A stretch of 64,000 nucleotides of DNA from Uloborus plumipes. Its lineage: Eukaryota > Arthropoda > Arachnida > Araneae > Uloboridae. The notes under the pieces were generated by a model. It had not been told where the DNA came from, made no database searches, and saw only the letters and a program-made list of their open reading frames with translations. A program made the translations under genes and the position numbers. Shown piece by piece: positions 1 to 8,955 of this stretch (position 1 is the stretch's first letter; each line of letters opens with the position of its first letter). The DNA is taken from NCBI GenBank assembly GCA_038373865.1, contig JAXGGA010003968.1, positions 1 to 64,000 on the forward strand. The letters are read 5' to 3'.

Positions 1-1014
1 CAGTTCGTGCATTACTTTTGCGAGTTATTCGACCTTAGTTTTCCATCTCTAATCTAGCCTTATTCAAATATTTTCGACCTGATATCCTTAAGTTCGGAGG
101 AAAAAAATACTTCCGCCATTCATGCTGTCATCATAGGGCCAGTAAAAAAAGCAGATGAGCAATAAAATAAATATTGTAGAGCAAATTTCAATCTGTTCGG
201 GTGAGAAAAAAAATTTAATTGATTACTTGTTTCTCATAGACTCAAGAGTAAAAATAAAAAAAATAACTAAAAAGGTTATTGTTTTTGCAATACCTATAAT
301 TGGCAATTGTAAAAACTTTTTAGTTAGTTCGTTACATGATAGATGACAGATGGGTCGCTGGACTGATTTGCATTTCTATATCACATTCGTGCTTACTCAC
401 CCCAAACGCAATAGCAGACCCCCCTCCCCTTTTCCAAACACTAAGTCAAGAATGAGAGCTTTCTTAAAAACGAGAAAAATACTCGTCAAAATACCCCATA
501 AAGAATTCAGTGACTCCGACACTGATAACTGAGAATCGGATGTTTTGAGCGTTATCTGTGAAATCCCTTACTAATGAGCTAGACAATTAGTCCAGCAACT
601 AAACCATTTCCATTGCTACCAGTAATATATTTTTAAACATAAAAGTTCTGTAAAATGCAAATAAATTTTCAGCTAGAGGAAAAAATAAAGCACAGAGTTT
701 GGAGATGTAGTATCACATATCATGTACGGAAATCAACTTAAATCGATTCTTATTGTCTATAAAAAAGTTTCTTATTGGCAACCAGTTTATTGTTTCATGT
801 TTCGTAAACATATTAGTGAATAAACTGTACAGTACTGAAATTTTGTCTATTTCATAGAAAAAACTTACAAAAATCATTCTCCATCCAAGAAGGAGATTGA
901 AAACCGTTACAGAAATCTTTTTCCATCGTAGAAGGATATTGATAGATTGATAAAACGTCCTCAGAGTTCCATTTAATGGCTCAGGAAAACGAGTGAGGTA
1001 CTGCAACTAAAATG
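1..1014. other. no gene recognised
   Basis: AT-rich DNA with only short stop-bounded frames, none of which resembles a known protein. A weak internal repetition around 880-950 (two 'CCATC.AGAAGGA' runs) is all that stands out. It ends at the TA that flanks the first family 1 element. Confidence 0.5.
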
Positions 1015-1016
1015 TA

Positions 1017-2631
1017 CAGTCATAGGAAAAAAAAAAAACGAAACACTCGCTCTTATTTGAAGACTATTAACACTAGAGACACGTGTAATATGTTATTTTT
1101 TCAGGAATAATGTGTTCTATAAATTTCTATTGGTAAATTGTTGTTAAGGGGTCGTCTTCATATAAAAATCGGCATAAACTTTAAAATTTTCTATGAAAAC
1201 CCCCCTTTTTTATCGCATATTTGTAATCAGCAACATCATTTAACTTTGTATACCAAATCGTTTTAAATTTGCTCCAGCCGTTGCTTCACAATTGAACTGA
1301 GAAAAAACCGTCCCGTAATGTTAAAAATATTTTTGATACTTGGGCATATAATACCTAAACCACGATAGGTACGGCAAAGTTTGTTTTTTTATATCGAAGT
1401 ATGAACCAACCCAACAATAAAAACGTCATTGACTTCCTCTCAGATAAAATTTTGAATTTTTTATGAATTTTGAAATTAATATTTGAAAAAATGATGATCT
1501 GGAACCATATAATATTTTGATGGAGAAACAATCTAGAAGGGGTTTCAAATGAGAATCCAAAATGGGAGCTCAAGATATCCAGCAGTTTTTGAGATATGCT
1601 AAAAGAACCATTTTTAGGGACCATATACAACTGTGCAAACTGAAACAATAGCAGGGAATTTCTATGCAAAGAAAGAGGAATATGCTTATCCACCAGTTGC
1701 AGAACATGCTCAGCGTTTTTATATAGCATTTAGTTTTCAACAGTTATAATATGTTGAAAGCGAAACGCTAATAAACTGCTGAGTATATTTTAAAACTGGT
1801 AGACAATCATATTTTTTGTCCATTAGTCAGAAGTCTGCATTCATGCAACATGTAGCAATTCAGAAAACTTTTTAGGTGGACACTTGATTTTCATGGAAAA
1901 CTGTGTTGTCTCGGAAGGTTATTTGCAATAATTTGTAAAGATTAGACGTTTTTTTAAATTCTGAGCCACGGTTTAACATTTTTGCCGATCCTAATACAGT
2001 AGTTTGTATAAATACAAGAGCTTACTTTAAAGTTGTAACTTCTCTCCAAAAGGTGTGTGCTGCAACGGTTAGTGCGTAGCTAAAAATATGCATCCATCTT
2101 TGTTTAATCAAAAAGATAGAATGTTGCGTTTTTCCCTTGAACTCTACACAGTAGGGTTTTCTCTTCCAAATTTCAAAAAAATATTATAACTTTAACAAAA
2201 CCCGAGAATTTTTAATTAATTACGAAAAGCAAACGTATTATTGCGAGTAGCTTTAGGTAATTTAATCGAAAAAATATGATTTGTCTACTCTTTGTAAATT
2301 TCGACCTTGAAAGTAGCCTTTTAAATGTGGTGGTGGTCCCTAAATCTTTGGTCGGTCATAACTTTTGTTCTACTGGTCCTAAAGTGATGCCGCTTGGTAC
2401 ACAGCGTACTTTTGGCCCTCCGCACCTAATTATGTAACCAAATGTCGGGGTTCCCATTTGAAAATTCAGACTTTGAGTTCATTTCACTTTGTATATAGCC
2501 CCTTATCAAAATGTTACTCACATAGTTTTAAAGAAGACTTTAATCCATGTCAGAAGACACCTTTCTTTTGTTCTTGGCAAGTATAGCAGCCGAATAATTC
2601 AGAGTGTTTCGTTTTTTTTTTTTTATGACTG
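1017..2631. mobile_element. Family 1 TA-flanked TIR element, copy 1 (1.6 kb, non-coding)
   Basis: The ends are inverted repeats of about 30 bp beginning CAGTCATAGG and ending TTATGACTG, each with an A or T run and then ACGAAACACTC or its complement. TA lies directly outside both ends (1015-1016 and 2632-2633), as expected for the Tc1/mariner superfamily. Family membership is inferred from the ends and TSD, because no transposase can be read inside; the only longer frame (minus, 1355-1729) resembles nothing I know. Four further copies or fragments lie at 4710-6952, 31374-34361, 53036-53845 and 25755-25916. It is probably a non-autonomous element. Its right-hand TA is shared with the next element. 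Confidence 0.8.
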
Positions 2632-2769
2632 TACAGGGTGGTTATAAATAAACGTGAGGTGTTAGGAGCCTTCAATCGCGCGAAGTACTGGGCGAAATAT
2701 TGTCAAATTTCATGGGCGCACATATTAAACCATGGGATTTTGATTTCTGAAATAAAAAAAAATAAATTT

Positions 2770-3145
2770 AGTTGTCAATGATCTGTCTAGCACCCCTCCT
2801 TTCCCTAACATTTGGAAATCTCTTATTTGAAAACTTTTTCGTCTGTGACGTAATCTTTGTTGCGCAGTTGTCGTGTTTAACCCATGACGTAATAGTTTCT
2901 GCGTACCTAGTCTGCCTGTTCTGTTTATTTACCCTCACGTCTCTTGCATTCCTGATTCACTTGACTCCTGTCAGTGAACCATCATCTTTTTGCACTGATG
3001 ATGGGGCTTCATTTATAATAACCCCGAAATAGCTATTTGCCAGAGTTTTCTAACTCTTTTTAATCCTTTTATTTGTACTTGTAGACACGTTGTCTTGCAT
3101 TTTTAACTTCATTCATTGTACGAAGTTTTCGACTGCTTTTCTTAC
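2770..3145 (+). mobile_element. Insert in an A-run, probable 3' part of a Penelope-like retroelement
   Basis: Comparing the left arm of the surrounding element with its intact right arm shows that about 380-390 bp was added inside a run of A: the right arm has one A-run where the left arm has A-run, insert, A-run. The insert ends TTCTTAC followed by 15 A. It carries a hammerhead-ribozyme-like motif near its middle, a known hallmark of Penelope-like elements and retrozymes. No reverse transcriptase or GIY-YIG frame is visible, so the copy is 5'-truncated or non-autonomous. The class assignment rests on the ribozyme motif alone; a different poly(A)-associated retroposon is possible. Confidence 0.45.
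2989..3046 (+). ncRNA. Hammerhead ribozyme-like motif (type I, very short stem III)
   Basis: Core CTGATGA is at 2995-3001 and GAAA at 3026-3029. Stem II is GGGG (3003-3006) with CCCC (3022-3025). Stem III is minimal: A3029-T3036 plus T-A and A-T pairs around a GC turn. The cleavage dinucleotide would be TT (3036-3037). Stem I is GCA (2992-2994) with TGC (3038-3040), continuing with weaker pairs outward. One extra T (3002) lies between the core and stem II, and stem I is short, so activity is uncertain. A tiny stem III is typical of Penelope-element hammerheads. Confidence 0.45.
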
Positions 3146-3319
3146 AAAAAAAAAAAAAAAGTTTAAAAAATCGTCCCAGGGGAAAATTTGGCGCTGTAAC
3201 AGTGTATTGCTCTGAATAAGGGGAATTAAATCTAAAAATCTTCTGTACAAAGTAATTTCGTTCAGAAAAAAGTTATTTGCAAATGAGGTTTAATATGATC
3301 GCCGTAAAATTTCCGGTAT

Positions 3320-3546
3320 GACCCCTGAGGTCGCCCGATCTCAATCCATGTGATTTTTGGTTAGGGGGATAGCTGGAAAATGTTGTGTGTCAAAGACATG
3401 TTTCTGATGTAGCAATTTAAAACATATCGTAACTAAAAATCAGAGAAATCAATTCTGATATGTTGCGAGCTGCAGTGGAAAATATTGTGCATCGTATCTA
3501 GTTGTTGCAACTTCACAATGGTGATCATATTGGACTACATTTGTGA
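3320..3546 (+). pseudogene. Decayed Tc1/mariner-superfamily transposase, C-terminal part
   Basis: In the frame starting near 3325 the plus strand reads RSPDLNPCDFWLGG, stop, LENVVCQRHVSDVAI, stop, and after a frame change EINSDMLRAAVENIVHRI, ending at TGA 3544-3546. RSPDLxPCDFxLWG is the conserved block that carries the last catalytic acidic residue in a group of Tc1/mariner-type transposases, and the following segment matches their usual C-terminus. The Trp before RSPDL has become a stop. It lies between the arms of the 2634-3798 element and so belongs to it. The catalytic core upstream is missing, so this is non-functional. Confidence 0.7.
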
Positions 3547-4007
3547 TAAAAAAAACAATTTTTGCAAATAAAATGGATGCGTATTTTTTGAGTAGCATTT
3601 AATTCTTCGATAATCAAAGTAATACACTTTTACAGCGCCAAAATATCCCCTGGGGGAGATTTTTTAAACTTTTTTTTTATTTCAGAAATCAAAATCCCAT
3701 AGTCTAATATGTGTGCCCATGAAATTGGACAACATTTCGCCCAGTACTTCACTCCCTAGAGGGCTCCAAGCACCTCACGTTCATTTATAACCACCCTGTA
3801 TAAAAAGAGCTTTTTAAGCTTAAAGACAATTTCTATCAGCTTGATTCGCACTAAAAAGTATGAAATAAAATAAATACATAATTTCTTGATGACAACAAAA
3901 AACAATTTCAGATGCTGATGAATTCTTAAGCAGCAAATAAATTTAAATTAAAAATTTGACAGATGAAATAGGCGGTACATTTAAAGCTATTTATACTAAA
4001 CTGTCCC

Positions 4008-4442
4008 TGCTAAAAATGACACGTAGAGATCAATAAAAAAAATTGTACGTGGAAATTTCCAACGGATATCAATAGAGCTAAATCAGTAGAGGTCTACTGA
4101 TATCAGTTGAACAAGATGCTATGAATCTCTATTGATATTCATAGATTCTACGGTTTTGTTCTACTGATATCACTAGACCTCTACTGATTTAGCTCTATTG
4201 ATATCCGTTGGCCATTTCCCGTACATTTTTTTTAAATTCTATGATGCTATGGATCTTTATTGATATCTATAAATCCTACGGTTTTGTTCTATTGACATCA
4301 ATGAAAGATGCTATGGATCTTGTTTTGTTCGTTACTGATATCAATAGGTCTCTACTGATTTATCAGTATTGATATCCGTAATCCATTTCCCCCATACAAT
4401 TTCTTTCTATTGATCTCAATGGGTCATTTTTACTAGGGATAT
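4008..4442. repeat. GATATC-rich repeat with nested fold-backs (copy Z1)
   Basis: The block is built of variants of GATATCAATAGA and its complement, with TCTACTGATTTAGCTC and CTACGGTTTTGTTCT motifs between. The segment 4046-4220 is a fold-back: CCAACGGATATCAATAGAGC at 4059 pairs with its complement ending 4211. Outer edge AAAATGACACGTAGAGATCAA recurs at 23566 and, inverted, near 25240. The core hexamer is itself a palindrome, so the unit can pair with itself at many registers. No protein is encoded. Confidence 0.8.
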
Positions 4443-4709
4443 AACTACTCAAACAAGGTGGTGTGTCATTGCACAAATGGCGAGCAAAATATCCAGCAGA
4501 ACAAAAGTGATACAGGCTGAAGTAAATGCACCCACAGCTTGATCATAGCATCCTAAGATTGCAGTTTCGCTCTTATTGGGGACTCCAAAGTGAGGCCGGA
4601 GGCAAAAATATTCTTAATGTAGCTAAGATAGCCAACAAACTAGTAGATAAAGTGAATTTATCTGTTTATACGTAATAGCATTAATTAGCCACAGCATAAA
4701 GATTTTGTA
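4443..4709. repeat. Left part of a dispersed repeat whose inverted copy is at 24466-25248
   Basis: Together with 4008-4442 and 6953-7035 this matches the reverse complement of 24466-25248 over several hundred bases, including AACTACTCAAACAAGGTGGT and the block around ATTGCAGTTTCGCTCTTATT (4559-4579). Family 1 copy 2 was inserted at TA 4708-4709. The motif GCAGTTTCGCTCTTATT is shared with the fold-back at 50.7-51.2 kb. Confidence 0.8.
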
Positions 4710-5230
4710 CAGTCATAGAAAAAAAAAACGAAACACTCACTCGTATTCGAAGACTATTAACACTAGAGACACGTGTAACATGTTATTTTTTCCGGAATAA
4801 TGTGGTCTATACATTTCTATTAGCAAATTGTTGTTAAGGAGTCGTCTTCATATAAAAATCGGCATCAACTTTAAAATTTTCTGTGAAAACCCTCCTTTTT
4901 TATCGCATATTTGTGATCAGCAACATTATTTAACTTTGTATACCAAATTGTTTTAAATTTGCTCCAGCCGTTGCTTCACAATTGAACTGAGAAAAAACCG
5001 TCCGGTTAATGTTAAAAATATTTTTGATACTTGGGCATATAATACCTAAGCCACAATAGGTACGGCAAAGTTTGCTTTTTTTATATCAAAGTATGAACCA
5101 ACCCAATAATAAAAATGTCATTGACTTCCTCTCAAATAAAATTTTGAATTTTTTATGAATTATGAAATTAATATTTGAAAAAATGATAATCTGGAACCAT
5201 ATAATATTTTGATGGAGAAATAATCTAGAA

Positions 5231-5849
5231 GGTAGAGTTTAAATCCAACGTTTAAATGCACAAATTTACAGGTATACTGTGCAGGTTTGCTATTCCTTAT
5301 TTTCTGCTGTTTGGCGTCCGTTTGTATAAATTATAATTGTTAGCCCTTTGGCTTTTTGTGTCGCTTATCTGTACTTTTCAATTTTTGTTCACATTTTTTG
5401 ATTAATTTAAAATTTTATTTCATTCTGTTTTCTTCTGCTGTTTTTTCTGTGTGTTACAAGTGTTTCGGTACATAATTTTCTTATTCGCAAATTTATTGCT
5501 AATTTATTCATAAGTTGTTTCATTTTTTGACAATGTTTAAGATCTATCGGATCTTTTGGAAATTTATTTCTTAACGGTTTTTTCTTGATGGTTTCATGTA
5601 ATAAATTTCGGCTCTAAGCATCGTCTTGTTTGTTTTGTTTATTTCCAGTTTTTGCTATTTATACTATCTTTTGTTCGAATGTGTTGCTTTTATCGGATGA
5701 TTCTTCATCCTAAAGCTCACACTTCTTGTATTGAAAAAGGGGCTCCTTGTAGCCCCGAAACACGTGTCATACAGTATACCTGTAAATTTGTGCATTTAAA
5801 CGTTGGATTTAAACTCTACATCTTTCGCACAAAGGTATTTATTTTCTTC
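5231..5849 (+). mobile_element. Insert with perfect 49-bp inverted repeats, probable Penelope-like element remnant
   Basis: Bases 5232-5280 and 5771-5819 are exact inverted repeats (49 of 49). The host element is interrupted between AATCTAGAAG and AATCTAGAAC, an 8-9 bp direct repeat compatible with a target-site duplication; the insert extends about 30 bp past the right repeat. Just inside the right repeat lies a hammerhead-like fold (5726-5774). Inverted terminal copies next to a hammerhead are a known arrangement in Penelope-like elements (pseudo-LTRs). The interior is T-rich with no long frame. The class is inferred. Confidence 0.55.
5726..5774 (+). other. Degenerate hammerhead-like fold
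   Basis: Stem I TTGTAT (5726-5731) pairs with ATACAG (5769-5774). Seven bases separate it from stem II GGGGCT/AGCCCC (5739-5744, 5751-5756). GAAA follows at 5757-5760, then a mini-stem CACGTG and TC (5767-5768) where a hammerhead would cut. The architecture matches, but the seven-base core reads TGAAAAA instead of CTGATGA, so it should be inactive. The 49-bp inverted repeat begins two bases after the predicted cut. Confidence 0.35.
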
Positions 5850-6952
5850 AATCTAGAACGGGTTTCAAAGGTGAATCCAAAATGGGAGCTCAAAATATCC
5901 AGTAGGTTTTGAGATATGCTAAAAGAACCATTTTTAGGGACCATATACAACTGTGCAAACTAAAACAATAGCAGGAAATTTCTATGCAAAGAAAGAGGAA
6001 TATTCGTATCCACCAGTTGCAGGACATGCTCAACGTTTTAATATAGTATTTACTTTTTAACAGTTATAATATGTTGAAAGCGAAACGGTTAATAAAACTG
6101 CTGAGTATATTTTAAAACTGGTAGACAATCCATTTTTTTTGTCCATTAGTGAGAAGTCTGTATTCTTGCAACATGTAGCAATTCAGAAAACTTTTTACGT
6201 GAAAACTTGATTTTCATGGAAAACTGTGGTATCTCGGAAGATTATTTGGAATAATTTGTGACGATTAGACGTTTTTTAAATTCTTAGCCTCGGTTGTAAC
6301 ATTACTGCCAATCCTAATACAGTAGTTTATATAAATACAAAAGGTCACTTTTAAGTTGTAACCTCTCTCCAGAAGGTGTGTGCTGCATGGGTTAGTGGGT
6401 AGCTAAAAGTATGCATCTATCTTTGTTGAATCAAAAAGATAGAATGTTGCGTTTTTCAATTGAATTCTACACAGTAGGGTTTTCTCTTCCAAATTTCAAA
6501 AAATGTTACAACTTTAACAAAATCCGAGAATTTTTAATCAATTACGAAAAGCAAACGTATTATTGCGAGTAGATTTAGGTAATTTAATCGAAAAAATATG
6601 ATTTGTCTACTTTTTGTAAATTTCGACCTTGAAAGTAGCATTTTAAATGTGGTGGTGGTCCCTAAATCTTTGGTCGGTCATAACTTTTGTTCTACTGGTC
6701 CTAAAGTAATGCCGCTAGGTACCCAGCGTACTTTTGGCCCTCCGTACCTAATTATGTAACCAGATGTAGGGGTCCCCATTTGAAAATTTAGACTTTGAGT
6801 TCATTTCCCTTTTGTATATAGCCCCTTATCAAAATTTTATTTACATAGTTTTAAAGAAACTTTAATCCATGTTAAAAGACACCTTTCTTTTGTTCTTAGC
6901 AAGTATAGCAGCCGAATAATTTAGAGTATTTCGTTTTTTTTTTCTATGACTA

Positions 6953-7035
6953 TACATATCAGGGCATAACACTACATTAAAGTCTCAAATTTTAATAGAT
7001 ATGCATCGAGACTCATTATGCATCTTTGCATGTTG
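6953..7035. repeat. Right part of the repeat split by family 1 copy 2
   Basis: TACATATCAGGGCATAACAC through the TGCATCGAGACTCATTATGC block continues the sequence interrupted at 4709. It is the reverse complement of about 24455-24525. Confidence 0.75.
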
Positions 7036-7436
7036 ACATCTTGAATTCAAATTATGTCTCTTAGGCAAAAAAAGGAAAGACACTCAATTCCCTCTACTTC
7101 TCACTGCCTTATTTATTTATCAAACCAAACTCCAAGTGTTGAACAAAATTTTCCTCGAACGCCACTGCATAACGGTGCACAAAAGATATTTGCATGACGG
7201 CGCCAATCAAGCTTGACTCCTGTAAATTAATAAATAAACAATGAAACAAAAACGCGTAATCAATCAAATGAGTGCAAGATCATTTCTAACTGCATAAAAA
7301 CTGACAATCGACGAGCCTTTTTCTTTCTTTTTTTATGGCCGAAATGAGCAAGATGAGAAAGTCGATAAGAAGACAAAATAAGTTACTGAATTCTTATTCA
7401 GGAAGATTGCTAATTTTTAGCGGACAACCTTCCTAT

Positions 7437-8027
7437 TTTTTTCCAGATGTGACACATGCAGAAATTAATACAAATACAAATACAAATGTGACGACCAGCA
7501 GCAGGCTCTGGGCCCAACTGGGCTGGTCCTAGTCAAATTAAAGACCCCAATGAAGATCAATGGCCCTCTTTAAGCTATCTACTCCATTGCTCTCTAACAC
7601 CTCTTCCGGTAAACTGTTCCAAGTTCCCACAACCCTGCTAAAATAGTAATATTTTCGAATTTCTAGATTAGGCTGAGATTTGAACAGCTTAAAACAATGA
7701 CCCCTTTTCCTGCTTTCCGTGCGAAAATCCAACCCTGCAACATCATTCATTTTAATAAATTTAAATAACTGAATCATGTCCCCTCTGGTTCTCCTTTGCT
7801 CAAGACTATACATATAAAACATTCTAAGTCTGGAATCATAGTCTAAATTAGAAAATCCGTTTACTAACATTGTAGCCCTTCTTTGTACCCTTTCCAATAA
7901 ATTAATATCTTTCTTCAGAAGAGGAGACCAAAACTGAACAGCATACTCTGAATGAGGTCTTACCAAACTTCTATATACTCGTAGAGGCAGAAGAACCTTC
8001 TTAGACTTGTTTGAAATAGATCTATTA
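7437..8027 (-). mobile_element. CR1/L2-type LINE, 5'-truncated 3' end
   Basis: On the minus strand a reverse-transcriptase C-terminus is followed by a short 3' UTR (GACCAGCCCAGTTGGGCCCA) and ends in three to four ATTTGT units (7470-7490), the microsatellite-type tail typical of CR1/L2-like LINEs. The 5' side stops at an inverted repeat: 8008-8021 pairs exactly with 8028-8041 around a 6-base loop, suggesting a truncation or inversion event at insertion. Confidence 0.8.
7538..7966 (-). pseudogene. LINE reverse transcriptase, C-terminal fragment
   Basis: The frame reads MVRPHSEYAVQFWSPLLKKD, then LERVQRRAT and SLEQRRTRGDMIQLFKF, and ends with TWNSLPEEVLESNGVDSLKR and DLHWGL. This is the well-known C-terminal region that follows the polymerase fingers/palm in CR1-, L2- and Rex-type non-LTR retrotransposons. 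Catalytic motifs (YADD) and the N-terminal endonuclease are absent, so the copy cannot move. The frame continues upstream of the Met without a clear start; the Met is internal. The intact 142-codon frame suggests a fairly young copy. It lies about 1 kb downstream of the receptor gene's 3' end, in the same orientation. Confidence 0.85.
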
Positions 8028-8041
8028 ATCTATTTCAAACA

Positions 8042-8955
8042 CAACAACTTCCCATTACTTTCCAAGAACGTTTCGGATTTTTCTGTACAGGTTGCTTTTG
8101 CACGGATATTTTAATGATTCGGAAATTGTCGCGGTCGTCAACCTGTTTAGTGCGCAATTTTATTTTAGTAACCCTTTTGTTTTATAGAAACGCTGGTGCA
8201 AAGATACATTTTTCCACTCTTTGTTTATGTATCCAAAATAGAAACATTCCTCGTGCTGTCACTTCTGAAAAAAATTAACATCAATAAACTAAGATGGTCA
8301 ATTTCCCAAATATAGAAATCTTCCCGCTTTTACGAACAGCAGTATTCTGTAGTAGCAGTATTCTGTTGTAGTTTAAGGCCCTAGAAGAAATCATTAAACA
8401 CCCTAAGGTAAGTTTAAGAACAAGGTTATGGGTTTGGGAGCTTTTCCATTGAAAATTTTGAAAGTTATAGGCAAAAAAAAAAAAAAGAAAAAAGAAAAAG
8501 GAATTTTGGCCTCTCTTTGGTGTTGTTTAAGAATTTATAATCCCAGCAGGGGCTTAAGCCCCTTAGCTTTCACAATTGGGGACATGAATGCTGGATTTAT
8601 GACAAAGATATAGAAGAAGTTTTAGTTTTATTGGCAACAATGTTGCTGAAAATTATACATGAAAGGTTATAAATCAGAAAGAAACCATTAGATTAGCACA
8701 TTTGCAATTCAATACAATTTGCTTTTCAGGATAATATTAGAAAAGCTCACTATCAGATTTATGTATTTTTTAAAGCCCAAAATCTCAGTGTAAATCTTTA
8801 CGCTTAAAAAGAAACAAATATACTTATTGAAAATGACCATGAATAAAACTTGTATTTATAATCAAAACTAGTATGCATTTTGCAATTTCTTTTGATAATG
8901 ACAATGAATTAAATATTATGAAAACGATATGAAATTATAATTCGAGTACGATGTT
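8042..8955. other. no gene recognised; 3' flank of the receptor gene
   Basis: AT-rich sequence between the LINE and the stop codon of the gene at 8956. A perfect GGGGCTTAAGCCCC palindrome lies at 8548-8561. No clear polyadenylation signal (AATAAA on the minus strand) occurs within about 300 bases of the stop; the nearest TTTATT on the plus strand is near 8627. Confidence 0.4.

Larger units (their letters stand above)
2634..3798. mobile_element. TA-flanked mariner-type element with long inverted ends (CAGGGTGGTTATAAAT family)
   Basis: The element starts CAGGGTGGTTATAAATAAAC and ends with the complement at 3798, with TA on both sides (2632-2633, 3799-3800). The inverted ends continue inward for about 170 bp: 2634-2765 plus 3157-3203 pair with 3632-3798. 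The left arm is split by a later insertion (2770-3145). The centre holds the C-terminal part of a decayed transposase on the plus strand. The long arms may be original or the result of internal rearrangement. Confidence 0.85.
4710..6952. mobile_element. Family 1 TA-flanked TIR element, copy 2
   Basis: The element runs from CAGTCATAG (4710) to CTATGACTA (6952), with TA duplicated at 4708-4709 and 6953-6954. The empty site is visible in the inverted paralogue near 24530, where the same flanking sequence reads TTTTGTACATATCAGGG without the insert; this proves mobility and the TA target. Length is 2243 bp, longer than copy 1 because a 0.6-kb retroelement-like insert sits at about 5231-5849. The remainder aligns along its length with copy 1. 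No transposase frame is seen. Confidence 0.9.

Noticed and set aside
1355..1729. 124-codon minus-strand frame as a family 1 transposase
   Set aside because: No DDE motifs or helix-turn-helix are visible and the frame is not kept in copies 2-4, so it is probably chance.
2968..3030. Alternative type III hammerhead fold using GTC at 2970-2972
   Set aside because: Stem I would start with an A-A mismatch and a wobble, and stem III is weaker than in the type I fold; the type I reading is better.
3908..3960. Second CTGATGA (near 3916) as a hammerhead
   Set aside because: No GAAA or stem II complement at suitable distance.
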